Shown one piece after another: positions 5,005 through 6,033 of a stretch of DNA of 6,033 nt. Every line of letters begins with the position of its first letter. The stretch's first letter is position 1. The notes under the pieces are model-generated. The model searched no databases. It saw only the letters and a list, made by a program, of their open reading frames with translations, and was not told the origin of the DNA. The position numbers and the translations under genes were made by a program. The stretch comes from Phycisphaerae bacterium (GTDB taxonomy: Bacteria > Planctomycetota > Phycisphaerae > Sedimentisphaerales > SG8-4). Location of the stretch: contig JAUXAH010000118.1 of assembly GCA_030614945.1 (NCBI GenBank), forward strand, positions 1 through 6,033. The letters are read 5' to 3'.

Positions 5005-5061
5005 CAGGGCTGAGATTATCTCGCTTTCTCCTCTCCCTCCGCATCTCAGCCCTGTTTTTTT
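5005..5061 (+). terminator. Strong 12-base-pair hairpin with T run (plus-strand terminator-like)
   Basis: CAGGGCTGAGAT (5005-5016) and ATCTCAGCCCTG (5043-5054) pair perfectly. The 26-base loop is pyrimidine-rich (CTTTCTCCTCTCCCTCC), and TTTTTTT (5055-5061) follows on the plus strand. This is a good intrinsic-terminator shape apart from the long loop. No plus-strand gene precedes it. On the minus strand it is followed by A residues, so it would not terminate the 5178-5924 mRNA. A TTGACG/TATAGA pair (4941-4967, 15-base spacer) is a poor but possible plus-strand promoter for a short RNA of about 90 bases. Confidence 0.55.
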
Positions 5062-5177
5062 ATGTGCAAAAAGCTGCTGTGTTTGTAATTGAAGAAGAAG
5101 TGTCATAAAGTATCTATGGGGTTGTTTCCAGCTTGTGACCAAGGGAATTGCTCACCCTGCTTGCCCCGAGAAATCCA

Positions 5178-5924
5178 CTAATACTCATTATTCAAAAATT
5201 TAATCAACTCCTCGGGGACATAGTCGTTAGCAAACGTAACGATGTCGCGCACTTCGGCCTTCGTCAGGTCGTCCTTGATTTCCTGGTTATTAATATCTAC
5301 GTTTACAATTATGCCGAACCCAATGTTTTGACTGCGAGCATTTCCGCCGCCTCTTCCAACACGCCTCAACTGCGTCGGTCTTATTTCCAGATTGATATTT
5401 TTCCCCTCCCTTGGAGTTTCAAGGCGGATACTCAAATTTTTTATCCTCTCTTTCCAGACGTCGTTTTTCAGGTTACTGGCTATTATCTCAACCGAGTTTA
5501 TTTCCCCGGTGTCGAAAACAAATTCATGAATCACGCCAACGCGCATTATTCTTCGGCCCACAAATTTGCTTCTTAGCTCATCCAGGGCCTTACGAAATAT
5601 TTTATCCTTCCCGACAATATCCAAATCTTGTACCTCATCGATGTATATACGCTCCGGAAAAGTAAAAACAGGCCCTCGGTAGGTTAATACGAACGTCGGC
5701 ATTTCGACCCGTTTTGTATTGGGTAAAAGAAAACTCTTTTGCACCCGCAGTTGTTTGGGCCCGACTAAAAGGGTCTCAAATACCTCAGGAAACCGCTCTA
5801 TCAGCTGGTTGCAATACTCCTGCAGCTTCGTTTTATCCTGCTTGAGCACAATAGTTGGCCGAATGTCAACGCCGTATTTAACTACGTGCTGGGATATGTG
5901 CTCTTTGTCGAATAGATAATTCAT
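5178..5924 (-). CDS. Hypothetical protein, 248 residues, unrecognised family
   Basis: I do not recognise the family with confidence. The product is soluble, charged and without signal peptide or membrane spans, so probably cytoplasmic. Visible landmarks, numbered from the ATG at 5924, are an alpha-helical segment (about 30-48, KTKLQEYCNQLIERFPEVFE) and a strand-rich centre with PTFVLTYRGPVFTFPERIYI (about 76-95). After these come a basic RRIMRVGVIHEFVFDTGE (about 124-141), a Gly/Arg-rich loop RRVGRGGGNARSQ (about 186-198) and a C-terminal part FGIIVNVDINNQEI followed by a helix (LTKAEVRDIVTFANDYV). The general plan faintly recalls the sporadically distributed TIGR04255 proteins, but I would not assign it. 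A TTG at 5939 would add five residues; the ATG at 5924 is preferred, although only a weak GGGCGG precedes it. No damage is seen. Confidence 0.85.
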   Translation of the reverse strand: MNYLFDKEHISQHVVKYGVDIRPTIVLKQDKTKLQEYCNQLIERFPEVFETLLVGPKQLRVQKSFLLPNTKRVEMPTFVLTYRGPVFTFPERIYIDEVQDLDIVGKDKIFRKALDELRSKFVGRRIMRVGVIHEFVFDTGEINSVEIIASNLKNDVWKERIKNLSIRLETPREGKNINLEIRPTQLRRVGRGGGNARSQNIGFGIIVNVDINNQEIKDDLTKAEVRDIVTFANDYVPEELIKFLNNEY

Positions 5925-5957
5925 CGTTTTGCCGCCCAACAGTCTTCAATTTCACAC

Positions 5958-5986
5958 AGTTTATAACAGCGGCGGCAACAAGTCAA
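5958..5986 (-). promoter_or_regulatory. Promoter for the 5178-5924 gene
   Basis: -35 TTGACT (5981-5986, 5/6) with either -10 TAAACT (5958-5963, 17-base spacer) or TATAAA (5960-5965, 15-base spacer). Transcription would start near 5951, 27 bases before the ATG at 5924. The remaining bases to 6033 show no gene on either strand. Confidence 0.45.
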
Positions 5987-6033
5987 AGAAAACCCTCTGA
6001 TTGGAAACCGACCAGCAGACTTATCATCGTTTT

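Noticed and set aside
4915..5142. Open frame of 75 codons on the minus strand with a TTG start
   Set aside because: It runs straight through the perfect 12-base-pair hairpin and the extended -10 element, has no ribosome-binding site and its product looks unlike any protein. It may still hide a remnant of the 5' end of the broken gene.
5148..5576. 142-codon open frame on the plus strand
   Set aside because: It is antisense to the well-formed 5178-5924 gene, and its residues look like the shadow of another frame.
1..6033. CRISPR array, tRNA, rRNA, integrase or reverse transcriptase
   Set aside because: I looked for regularly spaced repeats, T-loop-like sequences and hallmark protein motifs on both strands and saw none.

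Overview
This 6,033-base window looks like a piece of a bacterial chromosome. Every gene I can support lies on the minus strand. The mix suggests a Planctomycetota (Phycisphaerae-like) genome. It has secreted or lipid-anchored proteins with calcium-type DxDxDG repeats, a clan-J-like sugar hydrolase, a PRX-like redoxin lipoprotein, an aspartyl-tRNA synthetase and moderate GC. The assignment is an inference from style; no marker gene here proves it.

Layout from the left edge: (1) The N-terminal 75 codons of aspartyl-tRNA synthetase run off the window at base 1, with a good sigma70-like promoter behind them. (2) A six-helix membrane protein of unknown function (395-1087). (3) A small exported protein with two DxDxDG calcium-type motifs (1317-1637). 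(4) A redoxin lipoprotein with an acidic/proline linker (1785-2462). (5) A 401-base intergenic region rich in hairpins. (6) An exported five-bladed beta-propeller glycoside hydrolase-like protein (2864-3832). (7) A DinJ/RelB-type antitoxin and YafQ-type toxin operon (4430 down to 3907). (8) A decayed or overlapping small-gene region (4602-4937) and a structured intergenic stretch with a strong hairpin. (9) An unrecognised 248-residue protein (5178-5924) with its own promoter.

The window splits into two parts. Bases 1-3832 hold core and envelope genes of roughly balanced GC, apparently separate transcription units with gaps of 70-400 bases. Bases from about 3840 to 5180 are AT-rich. They hold the toxin-antitoxin pair, the broken gene and the structured non-coding DNA, which looks like an accessory islet inserted beside housekeeping and envelope genes. 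Only the toxin-antitoxin pair is clearly an operon (4-base overlap).

The observation I consider most worth pursuing is a pair of look-alike hairpins about 2.2 kb apart (2815-2864 and 5005-5054). Both have stems built on GGGCTGAG/CTCAGC and 26-30-base loops that are almost pure pyrimidine on the plus strand (purine, with repeated GGA, on the minus strand). The second ends in a T run on the plus strand, where no gene is visible, so it may terminate an undescribed small RNA. I did not find a convincing new multi-gene system. The unrecognised 5178-5924 protein plus the broken downstream gene is the best candidate for one.
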